Of a stretch of 64,000 bases of DNA, positions 1 through 7,623 are shown in pieces. Made by a program: the position numbers and the translations under genes. The number at the start of each line of letters is the position of its first letter. The stretch's first letter is position 1. The DNA comes from Chloroflexota bacterium. GTDB taxonomy: Bacteria > Chloroflexota > Anaerolineae > UBA4142. The notes under the pieces are model-generated. The model saw only the letters and a list, made by a program, of their open reading frames with translations. It ran no database searches and had not been told where the DNA came from. The stretch spans positions 1 to 64,000 of the forward strand of contig JACRMI010000150.1 of NCBI GenBank assembly GCA_016215025.1. Reading direction: 5' to 3'.

Positions 1-32
1 ATAATTCGCAAGGATAAATGGTCGGTGTGGTA

Positions 33-41
33 TGGTATAAT
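33..41 (+). promoter_or_regulatory. Extended -10 promoter
   Basis: The sequence TGGTATAAT matches an extended -10 element (TGn followed by TATAAT). No good -35 is visible, as is usual for extended -10 promoters. Transcription would begin near 48, exactly where the 11-bp stem of the candidate small RNA begins. Confidence 0.5.
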
Positions 42-47
42 GTCTTT

Positions 48-111
48 GGAGTTCTCATGTTTGGCCCTTTCCTTGGCAGGATAGAGCTGATTGTTCATGA
101 GAACTCTTTTT
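48..111 (+). ncRNA. Candidate small RNA closed by an 11-bp stem and a U-tract
   Basis: An 11-bp perfect inverted repeat joins GAGTTCTCATG (49-59) and CATGAGAACTC (96-106) and is followed directly by TTTTT (107-111). With the extended -10 at 33-41 this defines a transcript of about 63 nt that starts at the base of the stem and ends in a Rho-independent-like tail. No open reading frame explains it and I do not recognise the family. It could instead be only a terminator for an upstream gene outside the window, but the 36-nt loop is long for that. Confidence 0.45.
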
Positions 112-129
112 AGTCAAAAAGTGACTTTT
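112..129 (+). terminator. Small terminator-like hairpin
   Basis: AGTCA and TGACT form a 5-bp stem around AAAAG and are followed by TTTTG. It sits immediately after the candidate small RNA and may act as a second stop signal. Confidence 0.3.
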
Positions 130-142
130 GCTTTATTGCAAA

Positions 143-179
143 AAACCTTCCAGGTGCTTGCGCGAAACCTAGAAGGTTT
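143..179. repeat. Palindromic intergenic repeat (AAACCTTC/GAAGGTTT)
   Basis: AAACCTTC (143-150) pairs with GAAGGTTT (172-179), and after one mismatch AGGT pairs with ACCT, leaving a loop of about 11 nt. The core ACCTAGAAGGTTT resembles the ACCCTAAAGGT and ACCCTAACGGT cores of the inverted repeats at 16162 and 58883, so it may be a short relative of that family. Confidence 0.5.
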
Positions 180-200
180 GGGACTTGCAGTGCGAGGCAG

Positions 201-422
201 CTATGACTTCGAGATATTTGAGAGCGAAGTCAAATCGAGATGATACAAACCTGCCCACAGCATCATATCGTCATCGTCGCCTAACTCGCCGTTTTGAAAC
301 TTGCGATAGAATTCGATGGTCGAGTAGCCGTACCGTTGTTCGTACTTTTTCAGGCGCTCACTCAATTCGTCATAGGACAGGCGGTCAGGTTTGAAAATAT
401 CCGCTCCATTCTTTCGAAGCAA
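201..422 (-). CDS. Small conserved protein, possibly the antitoxin-like half of a pair
   Basis: A 73-residue acidic protein with the segment YDELSERLKKYEQRYGYST and the tail GDDDDMMLWAGLYHL. From memory, this acidic MMLWAGLYHL ending is typical of short proteins in Chloroflexota and Cyanobacteria that often sit next to a small partner gene of toxin-antitoxin type. No partner is visible in the 200 bases downstream. The reading frame opens with TTG at 422. An ATG at 432 lies in another frame and would give only 15 codons, so the N-terminus may have been altered by a frameshift. Function unknown. Confidence 0.55.
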   Translation of the reverse strand: MLRKNGADIFKPDRLSYDELSERLKKYEQRYGYSTIEFYRKFQNGELGDDDDMMLWAGLYHLDLTSLSNISKS

Positions 423-497
423 TAACTTTCATCGCGCGCGTATTCTAGCATGAACGTATGGGAGCGTCAATCCAAGCTCGTCATCATGAGGTGAAAT

Positions 498-1280
498 GTG
501 CCAATCCGAGCCCTATTGTTGATAATTGTTACGATTTTCGTGTTGACATCTTGTTCTGTTGCGAACACATCAACGACGACATTTGCACCAACTGATTTGC
601 CACCAACTGCAACGCCTTCAACAATTGCATTGACACCTACGCCAACTTGGTCACCGCAACTGCCAGATTGGCAATTTCGTTGGTTACGGAAAATACCATG
701 TAGCGCACCATGTTTGGAAGGAATAACACCGGGAAAGACCACTGCTTCTGAAGCGATTGAAATCTTGAACCAAAATTCTCTTGTTAGAAATGTCAGAAGA
801 GAACCGAGTTACGGTTCTAAATGGGAAAGCGTTTCCTGGGATTGGAAAGGCAGTAACACAGGCGGAGATGCATTTTATTTGCCCGATAATTTGGAAATTA
901 TTGCGTCCATTACGCCTCACTTCGGGAGAGATTACTCATTTAGAGATGTAATACAGGCATATGGCGAACCTACTTATATCATAGCGATTGCCGATCTACT
1001 GGTAAGCGAAAAACCTATTTTTTGTCAACAAGCAATTTTCGTGTATGTGTCAAATGGTCTTGAGTTACGAACTGATTGTCACACTAAATTCGAACTGAAC
1101 GAGAATATTACTTTTAGTCTAATGCGTTTCCTCGCTCCAACCCATGAGGGATATGAACCAATTGATGAAAAAGTCAGACAACATCGTGATTGGATTCTTC
1201 CATGGCAAGGTTTCAAAGGTTTTGACTATTACTGTCGTGATGACCAGAATGGAAAATTTTGTCTGGGAGTAAGACCATAA
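498..1280 (+). CDS. Secreted lipoprotein of the CAPCLEGITPG family
   Basis: A 260-residue lipoprotein. The hydrophobic signal ends in the lipobox LTSC with Cys19 as the lipidation site, followed by a Thr/Pro-rich linker to about residue 55. The globular part opens with CSAPCLEGITPGKTTASEA, a motif I associate with Chloroflexota lipoproteins of unknown function, and holds further Cys residues that may form disulfides outside the cell. The start is GTG at 498, supported by GAGGTG at 488-493 with a 4-nt spacer. It stands alone on the plus strand, 18 nt before the next gene. Function unknown. Confidence 0.75.
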   Translation: MPIRALLLIIVTIFVLTSCSVANTSTTTFAPTDLPPTATPSTIALTPTPTWSPQLPDWQFRWLRKIPCSAPCLEGITPGKTTASEAIEILNQNSLVRNVRREPSYGSKWESVSWDWKGSNTGGDAFYLPDNLEIIASITPHFGRDYSFRDVIQAYGEPTYIIAIADLLVSEKPIFCQQAIFVYVSNGLELRTDCHTKFELNENITFSLMRFLAPTHEGYEPIDEKVRQHRDWILPWQGFKGFDYYCRDDQNGKFCLGVRP

Positions 1281-1298
1281 TTCGGAAAGCAAAAGACT

Positions 1299-1898
1299 AT
1301 GCCTGAAATCACCAAGCGTTTTTCGCCTAAAACTCGCGCTGACTGGCGCGCATGGCTCGCCAAGAATCATGCCGGCGAAAAAGAAATTTGGTTCGTGATC
1401 TACAAAAAGCATACGGGCAAGCCTTGCTGCTCATACGACGACGGTGTTGAAGAGGCGCTGTGCTTCGGATGGATCGATGGCTTGACTAAGCGCATCGACG
1501 ACGAAAAGTATGCGATACGGTTTACGCCGCGCAGAAGCGGTGCTGTCTGGTCCGAGTCGAACAAAAAGCGCGTCGCCAAGATGATCGAGCAGGGATTGAT
1601 GATGCCTATCGGATTGGCAAAGATCGAAGAGGCAAAGAAGAACGGCGAGTGGGACAAGGCATCGCATCGCGAAGACACGTCGAATGTGCCTGCGGATCTC
1701 AAGCGCGCGCTGAGAGCGAATAAACAAGCGCAGAAAAATTTCGAGGCAATGCCAGCATCGCAAAAGCGCATGTTCATTGTTTTCGTCTCAAGTGCCAAGA
1801 GAGATGAAACGAGGCAGAGGCGAATCAAACAGGCAATTCAAATGCTGAAAGAAAATCAAAAATTCGGAATCGAAACGCGGATGGAAAACAAACGTTGA
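1299..1898 (+). CDS. YdeI/OmpD-associated (OmdA) family protein
   Basis: A 199-residue protein with the family signature: an N-terminal segment resembling W..WL..NH....IW.V..KK, the central SYDDGVEEALCFGWIDG, and RFTPRRSGAVWSESNKKR. In the family the YDD..EEALCFGWIDG segment is the strongest landmark. Members are often labelled bacteriocin-protection or YdeI-like proteins, but the biochemical role is unclear. It has no signal peptide, so it is probably cytosolic. Its stop overlaps the TTG start of the next gene by four bases, so the two are probably translationally coupled. Confidence 0.8.
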   Translation: MPEITKRFSPKTRADWRAWLAKNHAGEKEIWFVIYKKHTGKPCCSYDDGVEEALCFGWIDGLTKRIDDEKYAIRFTPRRSGAVWSESNKKRVAKMIEQGLMMPIGLAKIEEAKKNGEWDKASHREDTSNVPADLKRALRANKQAQKNFEAMPASQKRMFIVFVSSAKRDETRQRRIKQAIQMLKENQKFGIETRMENKR

Positions 1899-3721
1899 AT
1901 ACATTACGCTCGGCGCGCCAGCGCGCAATTGAACGACACATCGCGCGGTTGGAACGTCGCCTGGTTCCGGTGCAAATCGCAAGCGATAGAATCTCGTGGC
2001 TGCGCGCTGGCGTTTTTATCGCAATGCTCATCGTCGCGGCGATACTCGGCTTTCAAGGGAACGTGCTTGGCTGCTTGCTCGCATTACTCGTAGGCTTGCT
2101 ACTCTTTTTTGCGGTCGTTTGGTATCATCGCGGCTTGGAACATTGGATCGATGTGTTCAAGACTTGGCGCGCGATTCGCTCCGATCAACTCGCGCGCATG
2201 ACGCACGACTGGGAATGCTTGGATCGATATTTCCCAACAAAAAATCGCACCACGAGTCCGCTTGAGCTTGACCTCGATCTAACGGGACCACGCTCGCTGC
2301 AACAATTGCTCGATACAACTCAATCGCGCCAAGCGAGTCAGCTTTTGGTGAGTTGGCTTGCTCAGCATAATCCCGTACTCGATGGAATTCTCGCGCGGCA
2401 GAATATCGTGCGCGAATTGGTAGCATTCACGCGCTTTCGGGATCGCATTCGATTGATTTTCCGCTTGATGCTGCAAGAACCGTTGGAAGGTGAGAAGCTC
2501 GTCAACTGGCTGTTGAGCGTGACGGAGGCGCATCGATTGAAATGGGCATTGCCCGTCGCGACCGTACTCGTTGCGCTGAATCTAGTTCTCTACGCGCTCT
2601 ACGTGTTCGATGAGTTGCCTCCTTACTGGCTCATTTCTCTCGCGATCTATGCGTTGTTCTTTTTTGCGAATCAATCCTGGGCGGGCGAAATCCTGGGCGC
2701 GCTGTCGCGCATGGAAGTGGAGCTGGATCGATTGGGAGCGATCCTCAATTATGTGGAAAATGTTTCGTTCGATTCGTACGATCATCTCGTGCAGTTGTGC
2801 GCGCCCTTGCGCGATGCGGCGCATCCGCCATCGTCGTACGTTCGCAAAATAAAACTCGCGTCGATTGGCATCGGTCTGCGTTCAAACCCGATCCTGGGAT
2901 TGATCTTGAATCTTGTCTTGCCATGGGATTTTATCTTTGCGTATCTCACGAATCGTTTTCGTTCCCAAGTGGTTGAGTCGCTGCCGGTGTGGCTGCATGT
3001 GTACTACGAACTCGATGCGTACGCCGCGCTTGCCAATTTCGCCTACGTCAATCCTGAATATGTTTTCCCAGACATTACGCCCAACGCCGGCCCAGTCCTA
3101 TCCGCCAAAGATTTGGGGCATCCGCTGATTCCGTTCGCGCAAAGCGTTCGCAACGATTTTACGCTCAACAGCAACGGCGAATTAGCGATCATCACCGGAT
3201 CGAATATGGCGGGGAAGAGTACGTTTCTCAAATCGATTGGGATCAACTTGTGTCTGGCGTACGCGGGCGCACCGGTGGTCGCCACGCATTTTCGTGCGCA
3301 ACCGTTTCGGCTTTACACCTGCATTCACATCACCGATTCGGTCACCGATGGCTTTTCGTATTTCTATGCCGAGGTCAAATGTCTCAAGCGTTTGCTGGAC
3401 GAACTCGAAATGGAGAATGATTTTCCATTGCTCTACCTCATTGACGAAATTTTTCGCGGCACGAATAATCGCGAACGGTTGTTGGGCAGTCGCGCATTTA
3501 TTCAGGCAATCGTGGAGAAGAATGGAGTTGGGCTGTTGGCGACGCATGATTTGGAGCTAGCCAGTCTTTCCGAACAGCGTCCGCAAGTCCACAACTATCA
3601 TTTTCGCGATGAAGTGTCCGATGGTCGGCTCATCTTTGATTACAAAATCCGCACCGGACCGTGTCCGACGACGAACGCGCTAAAGATCATGCAAATGGAA
3701 GGATTGCCGGTTCCATCATGA
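1895..3721 (+). CDS. Membrane-anchored MutS-like ATPase (MutS domain V)
   Basis: A 608-residue protein whose C-terminal third is a MutS-type ABC ATPase. It has a Walker A GSNMAGKST at residues 435-443, a signature region DSVTDGFSYFYAEV, and a Walker B with DEIFRGTNNRER near 517. The MutS mismatch-recognition domains are missing. Instead there are hydrophobic pairs near residues 38-80 and 217-258, predicting about four membrane segments. It starts at TTG 1895 inside the stop of the preceding gene and ends in an ATGA overlap with the next. It is not canonical MutS and is unlikely to do mismatch repair, but may act in another DNA or membrane process. Confidence 0.85.
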   Translation: MNTLRSARQRAIERHIARLERRLVPVQIASDRISWLRAGVFIAMLIVAAILGFQGNVLGCLLALLVGLLLFFAVVWYHRGLEHWIDVFKTWRAIRSDQLARMTHDWECLDRYFPTKNRTTSPLELDLDLTGPRSLQQLLDTTQSRQASQLLVSWLAQHNPVLDGILARQNIVRELVAFTRFRDRIRLIFRLMLQEPLEGEKLVNWLLSVTEAHRLKWALPVATVLVALNLVLYALYVFDELPPYWLISLAIYALFFFANQSWAGEILGALSRMEVELDRLGAILNYVENVSFDSYDHLVQLCAPLRDAAHPPSSYVRKIKLASIGIGLRSNPILGLILNLVLPWDFIFAYLTNRFRSQVVESLPVWLHVYYELDAYAALANFAYVNPEYVFPDITPNAGPVLSAKDLGHPLIPFAQSVRNDFTLNSNGELAIITGSNMAGKSTFLKSIGINLCLAYAGAPVVATHFRAQPFRLYTCIHITDSVTDGFSYFYAEVKCLKRLLDELEMENDFPLLYLIDEIFRGTNNRERLLGSRAFIQAIVEKNGVGLLATHDLELASLSEQRPQVHNYHFRDEVSDGRLIFDYKIRTGPCPTTNALKIMQMEGLPVPS

Positions 3722-4185
3722 CGACTAGGAACAATAGCGGCACCTATGCCTTGGTGATTTATCTTCCCCGCACCCAAACCATTCGCATCGGCGCGCTTGG
3801 CGAACACAAATTTTCGCGCGGGTATTACATGTACATCGGCAGCGCGATGAACGGCTTGGCGGCACGCATCGCGCGGCATTTGGTGCATAATCGATTGGCG
3901 AATCGGTCCCACAACGAACGCGATCAGAGGGCAGTGAGCCGCTGGCGTGAGCGCAAGAAGAAAATGCACTGGCATATCGACTATTTGCTTGAACATGCAC
4001 GGGTCACCGAAGTAATGACGCATCAAGGCACAGAGCGCTTTGAATGCTTGTGGGCGCAAGCGGCGCTCGCGTTACCTAAGACAAAAGTCGTCGTGCCGCG
4101 CTTTGGCGCAAGTGATTGCAAATGCGCGACGCATTTGATCTACTTTGGTCGTCGTCCTCCTGAAGAAATGAAGGATGAAGGATGA
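3718..4185 (+). CDS. GIY-YIG/DUF123 family nuclease-like protein
   Basis: A 155-residue protein of the DUF123 branch of the GIY-YIG fold. The GIY part reads GTYALVIYL, the YIG part reads GYYMYIGSA, the conserved Arg lies in ARIARHL, and the family motif MHWHIDYLL follows. Family members are stand-alone or fused to endonuclease III, and nuclease activity is assumed rather than shown. The start at 3718 (ATGA overlap with the MutS-like gene) fits the domain better than the upstream in-frame ATG at 3661. The last codons and the stop are written in a 7-bp tandem repeat (ATGAAGG units) that continues into the gap. Confidence 0.8.
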   Translation: MTTRNNSGTYALVIYLPRTQTIRIGALGEHKFSRGYYMYIGSAMNGLAARIARHLVHNRLANRSHNERDQRAVSRWRERKKKMHWHIDYLLEHARVTEVMTHQGTERFECLWAQAALALPKTKVVVPRFGASDCKCATHLIYFGRRPPEEMKDEG

Positions 4186-4213
4186 AACAAGTAGTTGTGG
4201 AATTCATCCTTCA
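4168..4213. repeat. Heptamer array pair (ATGAAGG units)
   Basis: ATGAAGG occurs at 4168 and 4175, with ATGAAAC at 4182. The inverse TTCATCCTTCA follows at 4203-4213, so the array can fold back on itself. It covers the 3' end of the DUF123 gene and the whole gap before the SirB1-like gene. Confidence 0.7.
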
Positions 4214-4224
4214 AGAGAATCTAT

Positions 4225-5061
4225 ATGACGCCTGAAGAATGGCTGCGCAGATTTGAAACCCTCGTTCGTCAGCCCGACGATAAAATTGATCTCGCGCAAG
4301 CCGCGCTCATCATCGCCGCAGACGAATATCCTGATTTGGATGTGTCACATTCTCTCGGCGTGTTGGATGCGATGGCGGATCAATTGCGTCCGCGATTCGA
4401 TATCTCTGTTCCGACGATTGACCAAGTCTCTTTGCTCAACGATCATGTCTTTGGTACACTGAACTTTCGCGGCAACCGCGATGTGTATTATGATCCGCGC
4501 AATAGTTATCTCAACGACGTGCTCGACCGTCGTTTAGGCATTCCGATTACGCTGTCGGTCGTCTACATGGAAATTGGTCGGCGGCTGGGCTGTCCGATCT
4601 CTGGCGTGGCGATGCCCGGACATTTCGTGGTCAAATGGCGAACGGATGACACGCTCATCTTTATCGATCCGTTCAACGAGGGGCAAATCATCGGCCAATT
4701 TGCGCTGCCGATGGCGATGAATACGAACGAGCAACGCGCGATGATGGCGCGCTTACGCTGGCTGGAATCGGCGGGGACGAAACAAATTCTCGCGCGGATG
4801 CTGTCGAATTTGCATTCAATCTTTGTGAAGAACGAATTGTACGAGCGTGCGCTACCGATCTTGGAAAAGATTCTGATTCTGCAGCCGAATGCGACGGAGA
4901 TTTTACGTGAGGCGGGGATTCTCGCGTATCGACTCAAACACTATCGCCGCGCCTCAGATTTTCTGCGAGCCTATATCCAGCGCGAGACGAACCCTGATGA
5001 GGCGAACAAAATGCGAGCCGTTTTAAATCAAGTCGAAGAAATTTTGTTGCGACTTAATTGA
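4225..5061 (+). CDS. SirB1 family transglutaminase-like/TPR protein
   Basis: A 278-residue protein. Residues 1-170 match the SirB1 transglutaminase-like fold: FRGNRDVYYDPRNSYLNDVL, RRLGIPITLSVVYMEIGRR and GHFVVKW are family landmarks. The C-terminal 70 residues (LYERALPILEKILILQPNA..) look like a TPR pair. No classical transglutaminase Cys is obvious, as is usual in this family, so a structural or regulatory role is likely. The start at ATG 4225 follows AAGAGA and keeps the family N-terminus. The reading frame also opens upstream at 4195, inside the repeat. Confidence 0.8.
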   Translation: MTPEEWLRRFETLVRQPDDKIDLAQAALIIAADEYPDLDVSHSLGVLDAMADQLRPRFDISVPTIDQVSLLNDHVFGTLNFRGNRDVYYDPRNSYLNDVLDRRLGIPITLSVVYMEIGRRLGCPISGVAMPGHFVVKWRTDDTLIFIDPFNEGQIIGQFALPMAMNTNEQRAMMARLRWLESAGTKQILARMLSNLHSIFVKNELYERALPILEKILILQPNATEILREAGILAYRLKHYRRASDFLRAYIQRETNPDEANKMRAVLNQVEEILLRLN

Positions 5062-5132
5062 TCTATCAGTTCGTGTTCTCCGCGTCCGAATATTCTTCAG
5101 TCGCCGAGCATTCTTCAAGTATTTCAAGATGC

Positions 5133-5753
5133 TCACTTGACGACCACTGTGGAGAAGAATGCCTCCGTCCCAGCCCCAATCCACAATGCGATTGATCCTC
5201 GGGTCTCACCAAGCTTCAGATCGTTCACTATCAAGCAGGGTTGCTCCGCGCCATTGACATACAGTTGCGCCTGAATACCCGACACTACAATTCGGATCGG
5301 TGTCCAATCGCCTGGCACGAGGTCGGTATATGATTCATACACGCCGGGTGTCTCTTCCCGTAATCGATACCAGGGATAGTCAGGATGTGAAACGTATTGC
5401 GTTGCGTGATTGCGACGTAATTGATCGTTGGCTCGCCCATTGGTCGGTCGCAAATAGAAGCATTCAAAGCGCGTGCCGAGTGGCTGCATGCGAAAGGCAA
5501 TGCCGACAAAGCCGCGCATGTCTGGAGGAGCATCCGGTCGAGGAGCGCCTGCGATCGCAGTTTCTATTATGCCATCCTTGAAATCCGAGTCGACGAGGAT
5601 GCCGAATGCATGATCATTAGTTGTAGACTCTTCACGTTCGATGAACCGTACGGCGCGCCGTCCTCGATAAGTGACTATCGATGCTTCGACGTGGTGTAAT
5701 TCCAGGCTAGATAATGCGTCAAGCTCAAATGTGCGCGTGGATGTTGCAACCAT
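5133..5753 (-). CDS. Concanavalin A-like (DUF1080-type) sugar-binding/hydrolase-like protein
   Basis: A 206-residue protein without a signal peptide. Its pattern of beta strands (AFGILVDSDFKDGIIETAIAG, GFVGIAFRM, GDWTPIRIVVSG, QAQLYVNGAEQP, GSIALWIG) is that of the concanavalin A-like domain found in DUF1080/3-keto-disaccharide hydrolase-type proteins. I see no certain catalytic residues. AAGGAGG lies upstream with a rather long spacer. It begins 17 nt after the stop of the phosphodiesterase gene on the same strand, so the two are probably cotranscribed. The open frame extends further upstream to 6203, but that part lies inside the phosphodiesterase gene and is a shadow. Confidence 0.6.
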   Translation of the reverse strand: MVATSTRTFELDALSSLELHHVEASIVTYRGRRAVRFIEREESTTNDHAFGILVDSDFKDGIIETAIAGAPRPDAPPDMRGFVGIAFRMQPLGTRFECFYLRPTNGRANDQLRRNHATQYVSHPDYPWYRLREETPGVYESYTDLVPGDWTPIRIVVSGIQAQLYVNGAEQPCLIVNDLKLGETRGSIALWIGAGTEAFFSTVVVK

Positions 5754-5770
5754 GGATCCTATTTTCCTCC

Positions 5771-7441
5771 TTACGAAATATATCCCAAGTCTTGCAAGCG
5801 TTCCATGACTTCTTTTTCTTCCTCGTCCGAATAACCCTCTGTTGTCGTGCTGCCTTCCGATGTTCCGCCAAACTCGACGGCACGTGTGTCTGCTAATGCT
5901 TCGCTGAGAACACGACCATCCATATCGGTTGGAACAGGCAAGCCCATCAAATGCAAAATCGTTGGCGCGAGATCGGGCAGTTGCGCGCCCGAAAATTCGC
6001 CAGCATTTTTTACACCCGCGCCGCTTGCGATGAAAATTCCATTCATGCGATGCGACGATGATACGCCGAACGATGGTTGAATGACCTTGTTCGATCCGAA
6101 TTCGAAATCGCCGAACGCAATCGTTTCGAGATTGCGCGGTAGAAACAAAATGTCCGGCGCTTCCGCGAGATGCGCGCCGCGATAGATTTCTTCCTTCTTC
6201 CAAATGTATTCGACGAGTGGCAAGCCATCCTTCGACTCCGCGTTGCTCCGCTCAGGACGCAGTTTTAATTCGCATAGAGACTTGATTACGTCATCGCGCA
6301 CGCGTTCGTATTCTTCGCCGGGATTGACGATGCCTTGCGGCTCGCGTCCTTTGAGATTGATATGCACCTCGCCGATGTACCCAATCGAGTACGCGGTGGT
6401 ACGCGACCAATCGACATCGCCGAACGAAAGAAAGAATCGTTTAAGCAGTCCGCGTCCGCCGCGTCGTTTGTCGAGCGTGCGGCGCAATTTTCCAAGACCA
6501 ATCGTAATCAGTAATTGGTAGATTTTCCGCGGAGTGATGCCGAGTTCAAAAGCAATTCGTTTAAGTTGAGAGCCAAGGTTCCGTTTGAATTTTAGAAAAC
6601 CGCGTTCGGCGAGATAGTTGTTGACGTAGAGAAAATTGCGAACGGGACCGTGACCATGATCGCTCATCAAAAGGACGGTAACTGGTGATTCGTGATTCGT
6701 GATTAGGCGATTAAGCAGTCCATCGATATGTTGATAGATTTCGAGGATGCCGTCATGAAATTTTGCTGCTTCGGCGGGATCGTGTTCGTGGTGCGATGGG
6801 TCGTACGACGACCACAGTCCATGCGAGACGGTGTCCGTTTCGGGAAAGACGAGCATGAAGAAATCCCAGGGATATTTCTGCATGAGGTATTCCGCCGCCT
6901 TGACACGCTGATCGGCGGAATGTTTCAACGCCTGCAAAAAAATCTCGCCGCGACCTTTGGAATACACTTCATCGGAATAGACGATGTAATCGCCAATCGC
7001 TCGTCTTAATTCCTCTGCGAGTTCCTTCGGATAGGTATAGTTGTCTGCGTTGCGCGGCGTGAGCATTCCTGTGACGAGAAGACCGTTGACAGGTTGGGGG
7101 GGCCATGTCACCGGCACGTTCATCACGATCACTTTGCCGCCCGCGTCGCCAATCAAATCCCACACGGCTTTGCCATCGCGATCGCGAACCGACACGGGCG
7201 CGAGATCATACGAACCTTCGCGGCGCTGCATGAAATCGAAGAGACCATGTGCGCCGGGATTCTTGCCGGTCATGAACGACGACCAAGCCGACGCGGTGAC
7301 CGGCGGCACAGTCGAGCGCAATTCACTAAACGCGCTGCTGTCCATTAACTTTTTGAACGTCGGCAATTTGCCTTGCGCGATAAATGGTTTGATGAGATCG
7401 AACGTCGCGCCGTCCAAACCGATGACGATGACTTTATTCAT
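5771..7441 (-). CDS. Alkaline phosphatase-fold phosphodiesterase/nucleotide pyrophosphatase
   Basis: A 556-residue enzyme of the type I phosphodiesterase/nucleotide pyrophosphatase family. Visible metal-site residues are Asp10 (GLDGATFD), the nucleophile Thr49 (PPVTASAW), the Asp/His pair in ETDTVSHGLW, SDHGHG, and a late His in SSSHRMNG. It probably hydrolyses a phosphodiester or releases a phosphorylated head group, but the substrate cannot be read. There is no signal peptide. Just before the SDHGHG motif, codons for ITNHES are written by three GTGATTC heptamers (6685-6705), which look inserted. It leads a two-gene unit with the lectin-like gene. Confidence 0.85.
   Translation of the reverse strand: MNKVIVIGLDGATFDLIKPFIAQGKLPTFKKLMDSSAFSELRSTVPPVTASAWSSFMTGKNPGAHGLFDFMQRREGSYDLAPVSVRDRDGKAVWDLIGDAGGKVIVMNVPVTWPPQPVNGLLVTGMLTPRNADNYTYPKELAEELRRAIGDYIVYSDEVYSKGRGEIFLQALKHSADQRVKAAEYLMQKYPWDFFMLVFPETDTVSHGLWSSYDPSHHEHDPAEAAKFHDGILEIYQHIDGLLNRLITNHESPVTVLLMSDHGHGPVRNFLYVNNYLAERGFLKFKRNLGSQLKRIAFELGITPRKIYQLLITIGLGKLRRTLDKRRGGRGLLKRFFLSFGDVDWSRTTAYSIGYIGEVHINLKGREPQGIVNPGEEYERVRDDVIKSLCELKLRPERSNAESKDGLPLVEYIWKKEEIYRGAHLAEAPDILFLPRNLETIAFGDFEFGSNKVIQPSFGVSSSHRMNGIFIASGAGVKNAGEFSGAQLPDLAPTILHLMGLPVPTDMDGRVLSEALADTRAVEFGGTSEGSTTTEGYSDEEEKEVMERLQDLGYIS
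6685..6705. repeat. Heptamer array inside the phosphodiesterase gene
   Basis: GTGATTC, GTGATTC and GTGATTA stand in tandem at 6685, 6692 and 6699. Three units make 21 bp, so the array adds seven codons and keeps the frame. Confidence 0.7.
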
Positions 7442-7493
7442 TGTTGATGATCTTTCTCACCACAGACGCTTTGCGCGCAGAGGACAAAAAGAA

Positions 7494-7577
7494 TGTCATT
7501 CTGAGCGACTATAGAGAGCGAAGAATCTCGCTCTTTGTAATGTGAGATTCTTCGCCGCTTCGCGGCTCAGAATGACA
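7494..7577. repeat. TGTCATTCTGAG inverted-repeat element, copy A
   Basis: The outer arms TGTCATTCTGAGC (7494-7506) and GCTCAGAATGACA (7565-7577) are perfect, 13 bp. The inner arms GCGAAGAATCTC (7518-7529) and GAGATTCTTCGC (7544-7555) are also perfect. The same plan recurs at 19099 and 28856. It is of the widespread dispersed type whose copies read TGTCATT(C/T)(T/C)GAG...GAATCTC, seen in many environmental bacteria. It lies between two minus-strand genes and could act as a terminator or processing site. Confidence 0.75.
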
Positions 7578-7623
7578 GTGCTTGACGCCTCTGCGTCAGT
7601 GGTGCAAATTGAAATTGATCTGC

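Noticed and set aside
1895-3721. Canonical DNA mismatch repair MutS
   Set aside because: Domains I-IV are absent and membrane segments are present.
5754-6203. N-terminal extension of the lectin-like gene
   Set aside because: It lies inside the phosphodiesterase gene in another frame, is Arg/Ser-rich without pattern, and the ATG at 5753 has AAGGAGG upstream.
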